A DNA stretch of 64,000 nt from Pseudomonas sp. Au-Pse12 (GTDB lineage Bacteria > Pseudomonadota > Gammaproteobacteria > Pseudomonadales > Pseudomonadaceae). Each line of letters opens with the position of its first letter. Positions within the stretch are counted from its first letter, which is position 1. Shown in pieces: positions 51,448 through 59,603 of the stretch. The DNA is taken from assembly GCF_021341665.1 (NCBI RefSeq), contig NZ_JAJTTH010000001.1, positions 1,010,525 to 1,074,524 on the forward strand, read 5' to 3'. Both the position numbers and the translations under genes were made by a program. The notes below the pieces were generated by a model. It saw only the letters and a program-made list of their open reading frames with translations. It searched no databases and was not told where the DNA came from.

Positions 51448-53078
51448 CCCGCTGCACCACCCTACTGCTTGCCCTCGCGCTCTGCACTGGCCAGTCCCAG
51501 GCTGCCGGCCTGCTCGCCAGCCTGGACCGCAGCCAGGTGAATTCCGGGGAAACCGTCGAGCTGACCCTGGAATCCACCGACGTCACCCAGTTCGGCAAGC
51601 CTGACCTGGCGCCCCTGGAAGCGCAGTTCGAAGTGCGCGGCACGCGCCAGGTCAACCAGCTCAACGGCCTGGGGGACAACCGTGCCAACACCCGCTGGAT
51701 CGTCACCCTGCTGCCGCGCCACACCGGCACCCTGGAAATTGCCCCGCTGCAACTGGGCAACCTGCAGAGCCAGGCCCTGAGCCTGCAAGTCAACGCCAGC
51801 GCGGCGCAGGACCAACACACGCGCCTGGAGCCGGTGTTCATCGAAGCCGAGCTCGACCAGCCCAGCGTCTATGTCCAGGCCCAGGCCCTGCTGACCCTGC
51901 ACATCTACCATTCGGTGCCGCTGTTCGACGACAGCAGCCTGAGCCCGCTGCAGCTCAACGATGCCCGGGTGGAGCAGCTGGGCGAGCCGCGCACCTACGA
52001 AAAACTCATCAACGGCGTGCGCCACGGGGTGATCGAGATGCGCTACGCGCTCTATCCCCAGCGCAGCGGTCCGTTGCCGATTCCGTCGCTGACCTTCAGC
52101 GCCACGCTGGCCAACCCCGACCAGGGCCAGGAAACCACCGCCCAGGCGCCCCGCGCCGGCAAGCAGATCCACGTCAGCTCCAGCGAGCTGAGCCTGCAGG
52201 TCAAGGCCAAGCCTGCCGCCTACCCGGCCGACGCGCCCTGGCTGCCGGCCCGCAGCCTGAGCCTGAGTGAAAGCTGGAGCCCGGAGCCCGATCACCCGCA
52301 GGTCGGCGACTCGCTGACCCGCAGCCTGAGCCTGCGCGCCGAAGGCCTCTCCAGCACCCAACTGCCACCGCTGCCACTGCCCGAGGTCAACGGCCTGCGC
52401 AGCTACCCGGACCAGCCGCAGCTGAGCAACCAGCACGTCGAACAGGGCCTGCTGGGCATTCGCGAAGAACGCCAGGCGCTGGTCCCCAGCCGCCCCGGCA
52501 ACATCGAGCTGCCGGCGCTGCAAGTGACCTGGTGGAACACCGGCGCAGACCGCCTGGAAAGCAGCAGCCTGCCGGCGCGCACCCTGCAAGTGGCGAACAA
52601 CCCGAGCCTGGTGGTGGACACCCCGGCAGGCAACGCACCGATCAGCGTCGACAGCGGCAACCTGTGGCTGTGGCAACTGAGCACCCTGCTGCTGGCCTGC
52701 ACCACCCTGCTGGGCTTCGGCCTGTGGTGGCGCGCCCGCTGGCAACCGGCGGTGCTGCGCGCGACCCAGACCGGGCCCAGCCCGCGCTCGCTGCTGGACG
52801 ACCTCAAGCGTGCCTGCCAGGCCAACGACCCGCAGGCCACCCGCCAGGCCCTGGACGCCTGGGCCCGGCAACAGCCGGAAACCCTGGCCGAAATGGCCGC
52901 GCGCTTCATACCGCTGTCCGACGCCCTGGACGGCCTCAACGGCGCCCTCTACAGCGAGACCGGCCAGTACTGGCAGGGCGAAGAGTTGTGGCGCGCGATC
53001 CGCGCCATCCCGATCGACGAACGGGTCCAGGCCCCGCTGGCGGACACCACCAGCCTGCCGCCGCTCTACCCCAAATAG
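51444..53078 (+). CDS. BatD-like protein
   Basis: Encodes 544 residues. The signal peptide (MTRCTTLLLALALCTGQSQA) is followed by several Ig-like beta domains (LLASLDRSQVNSGETVELTLES, then repeats with EVRGTRQVNQLNG and VYVQAQALLTLHIYHSVPLFDD), and a membrane helix (LWLWQLSTLLLACTTLLGFGLWW, about 405-427) with a cytoplasmic helical tail. This fits BatD/oxygen-tolerance proteins, which end MoxR-VWA operons. In other bacteria such clusters support resistance to oxygen or envelope stress. It is last in the operon; after it comes only a short heptamer repeat, with no clear terminator. Confidence 0.9.
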   Translation: MTRCTTLLLALALCTGQSQAAGLLASLDRSQVNSGETVELTLESTDVTQFGKPDLAPLEAQFEVRGTRQVNQLNGLGDNRANTRWIVTLLPRHTGTLEIAPLQLGNLQSQALSLQVNASAAQDQHTRLEPVFIEAELDQPSVYVQAQALLTLHIYHSVPLFDDSSLSPLQLNDARVEQLGEPRTYEKLINGVRHGVIEMRYALYPQRSGPLPIPSLTFSATLANPDQGQETTAQAPRAGKQIHVSSSELSLQVKAKPAAYPADAPWLPARSLSLSESWSPEPDHPQVGDSLTRSLSLRAEGLSSTQLPPLPLPEVNGLRSYPDQPQLSNQHVEQGLLGIREERQALVPSRPGNIELPALQVTWWNTGADRLESSSLPARTLQVANNPSLVVDTPAGNAPISVDSGNLWLWQLSTLLLACTTLLGFGLWWRARWQPAVLRATQTGPSPRSLLDDLKRACQANDPQATRQALDAWARQQPETLAEMAARFIPLSDALDGLNGALYSETGQYWQGEELWRAIRAIPIDERVQAPLADTTSLPPLYPK

Positions 53079-53083
53079 GGGCA

Positions 53084-53118
53084 GCTGCAAGCTGCAAGCT
53101 GCAAGCTGCAAGCTGCAA
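53084..53118. repeat. Five tandem copies of GCTGCAA
   Basis: A perfect heptamer array lies 5 bp after the BatD stop. As a heptamer repeat in a non-coding gap it can change length without harming a frame. Confidence 0.95.
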
Positions 53119-53296
53119 GGGATCATGCGCCGACAGTCTTGCCGCTTGCCACTGGCCGCTGCTCTCCAGTTCCCTTATGCACAAAAAACGGTGCTCCCAA
53201 CGACAAGCCAGGCGTGCCTGCCTGCGCGTAGCTTAAGGCCGTGGGCGCAACCGCTGTTGCGCCCCACCCCGAGAACAACAAGAACTCAGGTGAGCC

Positions 53297-55042
53297 ATGA
53301 GCACAGTAGATCCGATCACCCTCGCCGTGGTGCGAGGGGCGCTGGAAACCGCCCAGCGTGAAATGACCCTGACCCTGGAGAAAACCGGCCGCTCCAGCGT
53401 CTTCAACCTGGCCCACGACTATTCCAATGCGTTGTTCGACCACCTCCCGGAAATGGTCCTCCAGGGCCAGGACATCCCGATCCACCTCGGTTCGCTGATT
53501 CCGGCGATGAAATGCGTGGCCGGGTTCTTCGGCGACGACATCCACGAAGGCGACGTGATCTACCACAACGACCCGGCCTACCAGGGCAGCCATATCCTCG
53601 ATTGCTGCATGTACAAGCCGGTGTTCTATCAGGGCGAGCTGGTGTTCTGGGCGGTGTGCAAGGGCCACCTCACCGACATCGGCGGCCCGGTGCCCGCCGG
53701 CTACAACCCGGACGCCAAGGAGATCTACGCCGAGGGCCTGCGGATTCCGCCGGTCAAGCTCTGGTCCCAGGGCCAGCGCCGGGAAGACGTGATCAACCTG
53801 CTGCTGACCAACATGCGCGCCCGGGCCTACCAGGAAGGCGACCTGAATGCACAATACGGCGCCTGCAGCGTGGGCGAGCGGCACCTGCTGGAGCTGCTGG
53901 AACGCTACGGCGTGGAACAGGTTCGGGCCTGCATCAGCGAACTCAAGGACATGGCCGACCGGCACATGCGCGCGCTGCTGCGCGAAGTACCGGACGGCCT
54001 CTACCACGGCAGCGCGGTGCTGGAAGATTCGGGCCACGGCCTGGGCCAGCTGACCATCAGCGCCCAGGTGCGCATCACCGGCGACCAGGCCCATGTGCGC
54101 ATCGACAGCCCGCCCCAGGTGCCCTACTTCATCAACTCCTACGCCGGCAACTCGGTGTCCGGGGTGTACCTGGGGCTGATGATGTTCGCCCAGGTGCCAC
54201 CGCCCTATAACGAGGGCCTGTACCGCTGCATCAGCGTCGATCTGGGCGAGCCCGGCACCCTGTGCAACGCCCGCGAGCCCGCGCCCCACGTCAACAGCAC
54301 CACCACGCCCATGGAAACCCTCGCCGACGCGGTGCGCCAGGCCCTGGAACAAGCGGCGCCGGAGCGGGTCACCGCATCCTGGGGGCACGCCAGCGGGATC
54401 AACATCGCCGGCCACGACCCGCGCCACGACAACGCCGAGTACGTGACCATGGTCCTGGCCTCGATCATCTCCGGGGCCGGGGCCAACCAGGCCATGGACG
54501 GCTGGCCGGCCTGCGGCCCGCTGTGCTGCTTCGGCGCGCTGATGTCCGGCGATATCGAGCTGCTGGAGTACGCCTACCCGATCCTCATCCACCGCTACAG
54601 CCTGATCACCGACAGCGGCGGCGCCGGGCAGTTTCGCGGGGGCTCGGGCACCTGCATCGAGATCGAACCCCTGCAGCACCCGATGACCGTGGTGGGCTTC
54701 GGCGAAGGCCGGCAACTGCCCACCGCCGGTGCCGCGGGCGCGCGCAACGGCCTGCTGGCGCCCAAGCTCGGGCGCCTGACCCATCGCCGCGCCGACGGCC
54801 AGGAACAGAGCTACCAGCACAATGCGCAGCTGACCGCGCAACCGGGCGAACGGGTGATCAACCTCAACCCCGGCGGCGGTGGCTATGGCGATCCGTTCCT
54901 GCGGCCCCTGGAGCGCGTGGCCGAAGACCTGCGCAATGGCCTGATTTCCCTGGAAGGCGCACGCCTGGACTACGGCGTGGTGTTCGACGCCGAGCAGCGC
55001 CTGGACCACGACGCCACCCGCGCCCTGCGCACCCGCCCCTGA
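53297..55042 (+). CDS. hyuB: Hydantoinase B / 5-oxoprolinase-type subunit (HyuB)
   Basis: Encodes 581 residues of the HyuB family. It begins STVDPITLAVVRGALETAQREM and contains HDYSNALFD, the metal-site region YHNDPAYQGSHILDC, KGHLTDIGGPVPAGYNP, and the closing glycine motif NPGGGGYGDP. With HyuA it forms an ATP-dependent amidohydrolase of the hydantoinase/oxoprolinase/acetone carboxylase superfamily, which opens a cyclic amide or activates a ketone. The real substrate cannot be read from sequence. The two subunits are separate genes here, with hyuB first, and hyuA follows 25 bp later. The AraC regulator downstream may control them. Confidence 0.92.
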   Translation: MSTVDPITLAVVRGALETAQREMTLTLEKTGRSSVFNLAHDYSNALFDHLPEMVLQGQDIPIHLGSLIPAMKCVAGFFGDDIHEGDVIYHNDPAYQGSHILDCCMYKPVFYQGELVFWAVCKGHLTDIGGPVPAGYNPDAKEIYAEGLRIPPVKLWSQGQRREDVINLLLTNMRARAYQEGDLNAQYGACSVGERHLLELLERYGVEQVRACISELKDMADRHMRALLREVPDGLYHGSAVLEDSGHGLGQLTISAQVRITGDQAHVRIDSPPQVPYFINSYAGNSVSGVYLGLMMFAQVPPPYNEGLYRCISVDLGEPGTLCNAREPAPHVNSTTTPMETLADAVRQALEQAAPERVTASWGHASGINIAGHDPRHDNAEYVTMVLASIISGAGANQAMDGWPACGPLCCFGALMSGDIELLEYAYPILIHRYSLITDSGGAGQFRGGSGTCIEIEPLQHPMTVVGFGEGRQLPTAGAAGARNGLLAPKLGRLTHRRADGQEQSYQHNAQLTAQPGERVINLNPGGGGYGDPFLRPLERVAEDLRNGLISLEGARLDYGVVFDAEQRLDHDATRALRTRP

Positions 55043-55067
55043 ACCCGAGCCCACGGAGCATCCCCGC

Positions 55068-57158
55068 ATGAGCAAGCAACACTATCGCCTGGGCATCGAC
55101 GCCGGCGGCACCTTCACCGATTTCATCCTCGCCGACTCGCTCGGCAACGTGCAGCTGTTCAAGGCCCCCTCGACCCCGCACGACGGCACCCTGGCCATCC
55201 GCAACGGCCTGGCGCAAATGGCCGACGCCACAGGCCGCAGCCCGGCGCAGATCATTGCTGACTGCGACCTGTGCATCAACGGCACCACCGTGGCCCTCAA
55301 CGCGCTGATCGAGAAGACCGGGGTCAAGGTCGGCCTGCTGTGCACCGACGGCCACGAAGACAGCCTGGAGATCCGCCTGGGGCACAAGGAAGACGGCCAC
55401 CGCTACGACGCCAGCTATCCCCAGGCACACATGCTGGTGCCGCGCCACCTGCGCCGGCCGATCGGCGGGCGCATGCGCAGCGACGGCCAGGAGCACGCGC
55501 CCCTGGATGAAGCGGCGATCCTGCGGGCCATCGAGTATTTCCGCGAGCAGGAAGTCGAGGCGGTAGCCATCTCCTTTGTCTGGTCGGTGCGCAACCCGGC
55601 CCACGAGCGGCGCGCGGCGCAGTTGGTACGCGACGCCCTGCCCGGGGTCTTCGTCTGCACCGGTAATGAAGTGTTCCCGCAGATCCGCGAATACACCCGC
55701 ACCTCCAGCACCGTGGTCAATGCCTACCTGAGCCCGGTGATGCAACGCTATGTGGAACGCATCGACAGCCTGTTCGAGGAACTGGGGGCCCAGCAGCCGA
55801 CCCGCTACTTCCAGTCCAACGGCGGCCTGGCCCCCGGCGCGATCATGAGCACCCGGGCGGTCAACGCGATCAACTCCGGCCCGGCCTCGGCGCCCCAGGC
55901 CGGGCTGTGCGTGGCCCGGCCGTTCGGCATCGACAACGTGATCACCGTGGACATGGGCGGCACCTCCTTCGACATCACCCTGAGCCAGGGCGGACGCACC
56001 AACTTCAGCAAGGACAGCGACTTTCTGCGCTACCGCATCGGCGTGCCGATGATCCAGGTGGAAACCCTGGGCGCCGGCGGCGGTTCCATCGCCCACCTGG
56101 ACCCCTTCGGCATGCTCCAGGTCGGCCCGCGCAGTGCCGGCGCCAACCCGGGGCCGGTGTGCTACGGCAAGGGCGGCAGCGAGCCGACGGTGACCGACGC
56201 CAACCTGGTGCTGGGCTACCTGGCGGACGGCGCCGTGCTCGGCGGCAGCATCCGCCTGTCACGCCAAGCGGCGCTGGAGGCCATCGCCAGCCGGATCGCC
56301 AAGCCCCTGGGCATCAGCGTCGAGCGCGCGGCGCTGGGGATCATCACCCTGGTCAACCTGAACATGGTCAGCGGCATCCGCCGGGTCTCGGTGGAACGCG
56401 GCTACGACCCGCGCCAGTTCGCCCTGATCGGCGCCGGCGGCGCGGCGGGCATGCACGTGATCCGCCTGGCCGAGGAGATCGGCAGCCAGGTGGTGCTGAT
56501 TCCCAAGGTGGCCTCGGGGCTGTGCGCCTTCGGGCAGATACTCTCGGACATCCGCTACGACCAGCTGACCACCCTGCCCATGCGCCTGGACGACACGCAC
56601 GTGGACCTGGCGCTGCTCAACCAGACCCTGGCCCGGCTGCGCGAACAGGGCCTGGAAAACCTGCGCCAGGACGGCTTCAGCAACGGCAACCGGGTCGACA
56701 CCCAGTACCACCTGGAAATCCGCTACCTGGGGCAGATCCACGAATGCAGCGTCGAACTGGCCAGCAACACGCTGGACCCGGCCGGCCTCAGTGCCTTGCG
56801 CGAAGCCTTCCACCGCCGGCACAAGGCGCTGTTTTCCTACAGCGAACCACACAGCCCGATCGAGCTGGTGAACCTGGAATGCTCGGTGATCGCCCGGCTG
56901 CAGCACCCACCGCTGCCGGAACTGCCGATCCCCGAGCACCCGCTGCCAGCCGCGCCCCGGGAACAGCGTTCGATGCTGTTCGACGAAGCCGGCGGCTGGC
57001 AGGCGACGCCGGTCTACCACGGCGAGCAGGTGCAGGCCGGGCAAACCCTCACCGGCCCCTGCGTGATCGAGGAAGCCACCACCAACATCGTGGTGCCACC
57101 GGGCTGGCAAGCGACGCTCGCGCCCTCGGCCTGCTACCGGCTGACGCCTGCTGATTGA
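55068..57158 (+). CDS. hyuA: Hydantoinase A / 5-oxoprolinase-type subunit (HyuA)
   Basis: Encodes 696 residues. GGAG lies 9 nt before the ATG. It is an ASKHA-fold ATPase: the phosphate-1 loop is IDAGGTFTDFI at residues 7-17, and the second motif VDMGGTSFDI lies near residue 295. GAGGGSIAHLD and FALIGAGGAAGMH follow, and a C-terminal hydantoinase A domain ends in CVIEEATTNIVVPPGW. It supplies the ATP-dependent activation step for HyuB. Length and motif order are normal. The intergenic stretch after it (57159-57243) has a small GGGC/GCCC hairpin but no convincing terminator. Confidence 0.93.
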   Translation: MSKQHYRLGIDAGGTFTDFILADSLGNVQLFKAPSTPHDGTLAIRNGLAQMADATGRSPAQIIADCDLCINGTTVALNALIEKTGVKVGLLCTDGHEDSLEIRLGHKEDGHRYDASYPQAHMLVPRHLRRPIGGRMRSDGQEHAPLDEAAILRAIEYFREQEVEAVAISFVWSVRNPAHERRAAQLVRDALPGVFVCTGNEVFPQIREYTRTSSTVVNAYLSPVMQRYVERIDSLFEELGAQQPTRYFQSNGGLAPGAIMSTRAVNAINSGPASAPQAGLCVARPFGIDNVITVDMGGTSFDITLSQGGRTNFSKDSDFLRYRIGVPMIQVETLGAGGGSIAHLDPFGMLQVGPRSAGANPGPVCYGKGGSEPTVTDANLVLGYLADGAVLGGSIRLSRQAALEAIASRIAKPLGISVERAALGIITLVNLNMVSGIRRVSVERGYDPRQFALIGAGGAAGMHVIRLAEEIGSQVVLIPKVASGLCAFGQILSDIRYDQLTTLPMRLDDTHVDLALLNQTLARLREQGLENLRQDGFSNGNRVDTQYHLEIRYLGQIHECSVELASNTLDPAGLSALREAFHRRHKALFSYSEPHSPIELVNLECSVIARLQHPPLPELPIPEHPLPAAPREQRSMLFDEAGGWQATPVYHGEQVQAGQTLTGPCVIEEATTNIVVPPGWQATLAPSACYRLTPAD

Positions 57159-57249
57159 CCCACCCGGGCTTTTGCCCAAAGATCACCGGCACCGTGGCTG
57201 ACCACCCGGTGCTGTCCTGACTAAAAAACACAAAAAAGCAGGAGTGATG

Positions 57250-58221
57250 ATGGTTCAGCAGCTTTCCACCCGTTACTGGCCCGCGCACCAATGCCAGCCC
57301 CGCTGGGCCGAGGCCATTGGCAACGCGTACTTTCCCCTGTCCCTGGAATTCAGCAGCGACGGCCCGTTCCAGGGCAACCTGCGGATCTGGGAAACCCCCA
57401 GCAGTGCCCTCGCCCTGTCACGCCTGCGCTCCAGCCGGCTGGGCTATTCGCGGAGCAAGGCGCAGGTCAGCAATGACCCCCAGGCCTGCTACCTGGTGAC
57501 CATTCCCCGACGCCACGAGGTGCTGTTCGAACAGGACGGCCGCGAACTGCAGTGCCGCCCCGGCAGCTTCATCTTCGAACGGGGCGACGCGCCCTACCGC
57601 TTTCGCTACGCCAGCGACAACGACCTGTGGGTGTTCAAGCTGCCAGAACAGGCCCTGCACGGCCAGCTGCGCGGCGCCGAGCGCTACACGCGTTTCTGCT
57701 TCGATGCCCGGCGCGGGCTGGGGCGGATCTTCGCCGACCAGTTGGCCATGTGCGCCGCACGCTTCGACGAATGCGCCCCGGCGGCGCGGCATATGTTGCT
57801 GGAGCAGGCACTGGCGACCCTGCTGCTGACCCTGCGCCAGGACGAACGGGTGCTCAGCAGCGAAAGCTCCAGCCTGGCCGCCCTGCACCTGCAACGCATC
57901 GAAGGCTATGTGGAGCAGCACCTGGGCTCGGCGGAGCTCAACCCCAGGCAGATCGCCAGCGCCTGCGGCATTTCCCTGCGTTACCTGCACAAGCTCTTTG
58001 CCGACGGCCCCTGCAGCCTCGGCGAGTGGATTCGCCAGCAGCGCCTGACGGCGGTGCACCGCCAACTGCGCGACGCCCATTGCCGCCTGTCGATCGGCGA
58101 ACTGGCCGCGCGCTGGGGGTTTGCCGACCAGGCCCAGCTCGCCCGGCACTTTCGCCAGCACTTCGGCTGCACCGCCAGCGCAGTGCGCGCCGGCCAGGGC
58201 GCCACCGCGCCACGCCACTGA
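57250..58221 (+). CDS. AraC-family transcriptional regulator
   Basis: Encodes 323 residues if read from the ATG at 57250, which has AGGAG 5 nt before it; GTG 57244 and ATG 57247 are in frame but too close to the ribosome site. The N-terminal AraC-binding-like sensor domain (about 30-190: CYLVTIPRRHEVLFEQDGRE, FERGDAPYRFRYASDNDLWVF) is followed by the double HTH at about 220-310 (NPRQIASACGISLRYLHKLF and IGELAARWGFADQAQLARHFRQHFG). It lies downstream of hyuBA on the same strand and is likely their regulator. The inducer is unknown. Confidence 0.9.
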   Translation: MVQQLSTRYWPAHQCQPRWAEAIGNAYFPLSLEFSSDGPFQGNLRIWETPSSALALSRLRSSRLGYSRSKAQVSNDPQACYLVTIPRRHEVLFEQDGRELQCRPGSFIFERGDAPYRFRYASDNDLWVFKLPEQALHGQLRGAERYTRFCFDARRGLGRIFADQLAMCAARFDECAPAARHMLLEQALATLLLTLRQDERVLSSESSSLAALHLQRIEGYVEQHLGSAELNPRQIASACGISLRYLHKLFADGPCSLGEWIRQQRLTAVHRQLRDAHCRLSIGELAARWGFADQAQLARHFRQHFGCTASAVRAGQGATAPRH

Positions 58222-58224
58222 AAT

Positions 58225-58257
58225 GCCCCGCACCCGCCTACCGGCGCCGGGGCTTTT
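58225..58257 (+). terminator. Probable terminator of the AraC gene
   Basis: A GCCCCG / CGGGGC stem with a 17-nt loop is followed by TTTT. It lies just after the AraC-type gene. Confidence 0.55.
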
Positions 58258-58358
58258 GCCACGGCGCCGGGCATGAAGACGTATTTGCCAGTAAACTCTC
58301 TGCCCTTTCGCCGCGGTCATCTTCTGTGCGGCCAAGCCATTTGCATGCGGAGCCTGCC

Positions 58359-59603
58359 TTGCGTCTGTTTCACACCTCCGACTGGCACCTGGGCCAGAAC
58401 CTCCACGGCCAGGAACGCGACTTCGAACACGCCTGCTTCCTGGAGTGGCTGCTGCGCCAGCTCAAGCATGAACAGCCCGATGTGCTGCTGATCGCCGGCG
58501 ATATCTTCGACACCGTCAACCCGCCGGTCAGCGCCCAGGAGCGGCTCTACGACTTCATCGTCAGCGCCCACGAGCAGCAACCGGGCCTGACCGTCGTGAT
58601 GATCGCCGGCAACCACGACTCCGGCTCGCGCATCGAACTGCCGGCGCCGCTGATGCGCCGCCTGCGCACCCACGCACTGGGCCGGGTGCTGTGGCTGGAC
58701 GACGGCCAGCTGGACGCCGAGCGCCTGCTGCTGCCGCTGCCCGATGCCAGCGGGCAGATCGCCGGCTGGTGCCTGGCGCTGCCGTTCCTGCGGCCGGCGG
58801 AAGTCACCGGCCGGCAATTGGGCGACGACTACCTCAAGGGCATCGCCCAGGTCCATGAATGGCTGATCGCCGCGGCCAACGCCAAGCGCCAGCCGGGCCA
58901 GGCCCTGGTGGCGGTGAGCCACGCGCACATGGCCGGCGGCTCAATTTCGGAAGACTCCGAGCGCAGCCTGATCATCGGCAACGCCGAGGCCCTGCCCGCC
59001 AGCCTGTTCGGCCCGGACATCAGCTACGTGGCCCTGGGGCACCTGCACAAGCCGCAGAAGGTCAACGGCGAGGAGCGCATCCGCTACAGCGGCTCGCCGA
59101 TCCCGCTGTCGTTTTCCGAGATCGGCTATCAACACCAGATCCTCGACGTGCGCCTGGACGGCGAGACCCTGGTCAGCGTCGAACCGCGGCTGATTCCCCG
59201 CGCGGTGAACCTGCAACGCCTGGGCCCGGCGCCCCTGGGGGAAATCCTCGGCCAGCTCGGCGAGCTGCCGGACATCGACCTGCTGGCCGAAGAACAGCGC
59301 CAGCCCTGGCTGGAAGTGCGGGTGCGCCTCGATGAACCGCAGCCGGACCTGCGCCAGCAAGTGGAAAGCGCCCTGCAAGGCAAGGCCGTGCGCCTGGTGC
59401 GGATCGCCGCCGAATACGCCGGCAAGGGCGCAGGCGATGGCGAAGACGCCGCTGCCCAGCTGATCGAACTGGACCAGCTCAACCCCGAAGAACTGTTCCG
59501 CCGCGCCTGGCGCGACGCCTACGCCAACGAGGTGGACGACGCCACCCTCAAGGATTTCGCCCTGCTGTTGCAGGACGTTCAGCAAGAAGGTGAACAGCCA
59601 TGA
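58359..59603 (+). CDS. sbcD: DNA double-strand-break repair nuclease subunit SbcD
   Basis: Encodes 414 residues from a TTG start at 58359 (reading RLFHTSDWHLGQN). I chose it because GGAG lies 6 nt upstream and the protein then begins exactly at the phosphoesterase motif; no ATG is near. Metallophosphoesterase motifs are DWHLGQ (I), GDIFDTVNPP (II), GNHDSGSR (III), SHAHMAGG (IV) and GHLHKPQ (V), all intact. It is the Mre11-type nuclease that with SbcC cleaves hairpins, palindromes and protein-blocked DNA ends. The stop overlaps the sbcC start by 4 bp. Palindrome processing may be relevant to the REPINs and hairpin elements seen in this window, though that is only a thought. Confidence 0.93.
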   Translation: MRLFHTSDWHLGQNLHGQERDFEHACFLEWLLRQLKHEQPDVLLIAGDIFDTVNPPVSAQERLYDFIVSAHEQQPGLTVVMIAGNHDSGSRIELPAPLMRRLRTHALGRVLWLDDGQLDAERLLLPLPDASGQIAGWCLALPFLRPAEVTGRQLGDDYLKGIAQVHEWLIAAANAKRQPGQALVAVSHAHMAGGSISEDSERSLIIGNAEALPASLFGPDISYVALGHLHKPQKVNGEERIRYSGSPIPLSFSEIGYQHQILDVRLDGETLVSVEPRLIPRAVNLQRLGPAPLGEILGQLGELPDIDLLAEEQRQPWLEVRVRLDEPQPDLRQQVESALQGKAVRLVRIAAEYAGKGAGDGEDAAAQLIELDQLNPEELFRRAWRDAYANEVDDATLKDFALLLQDVQQEGEQP

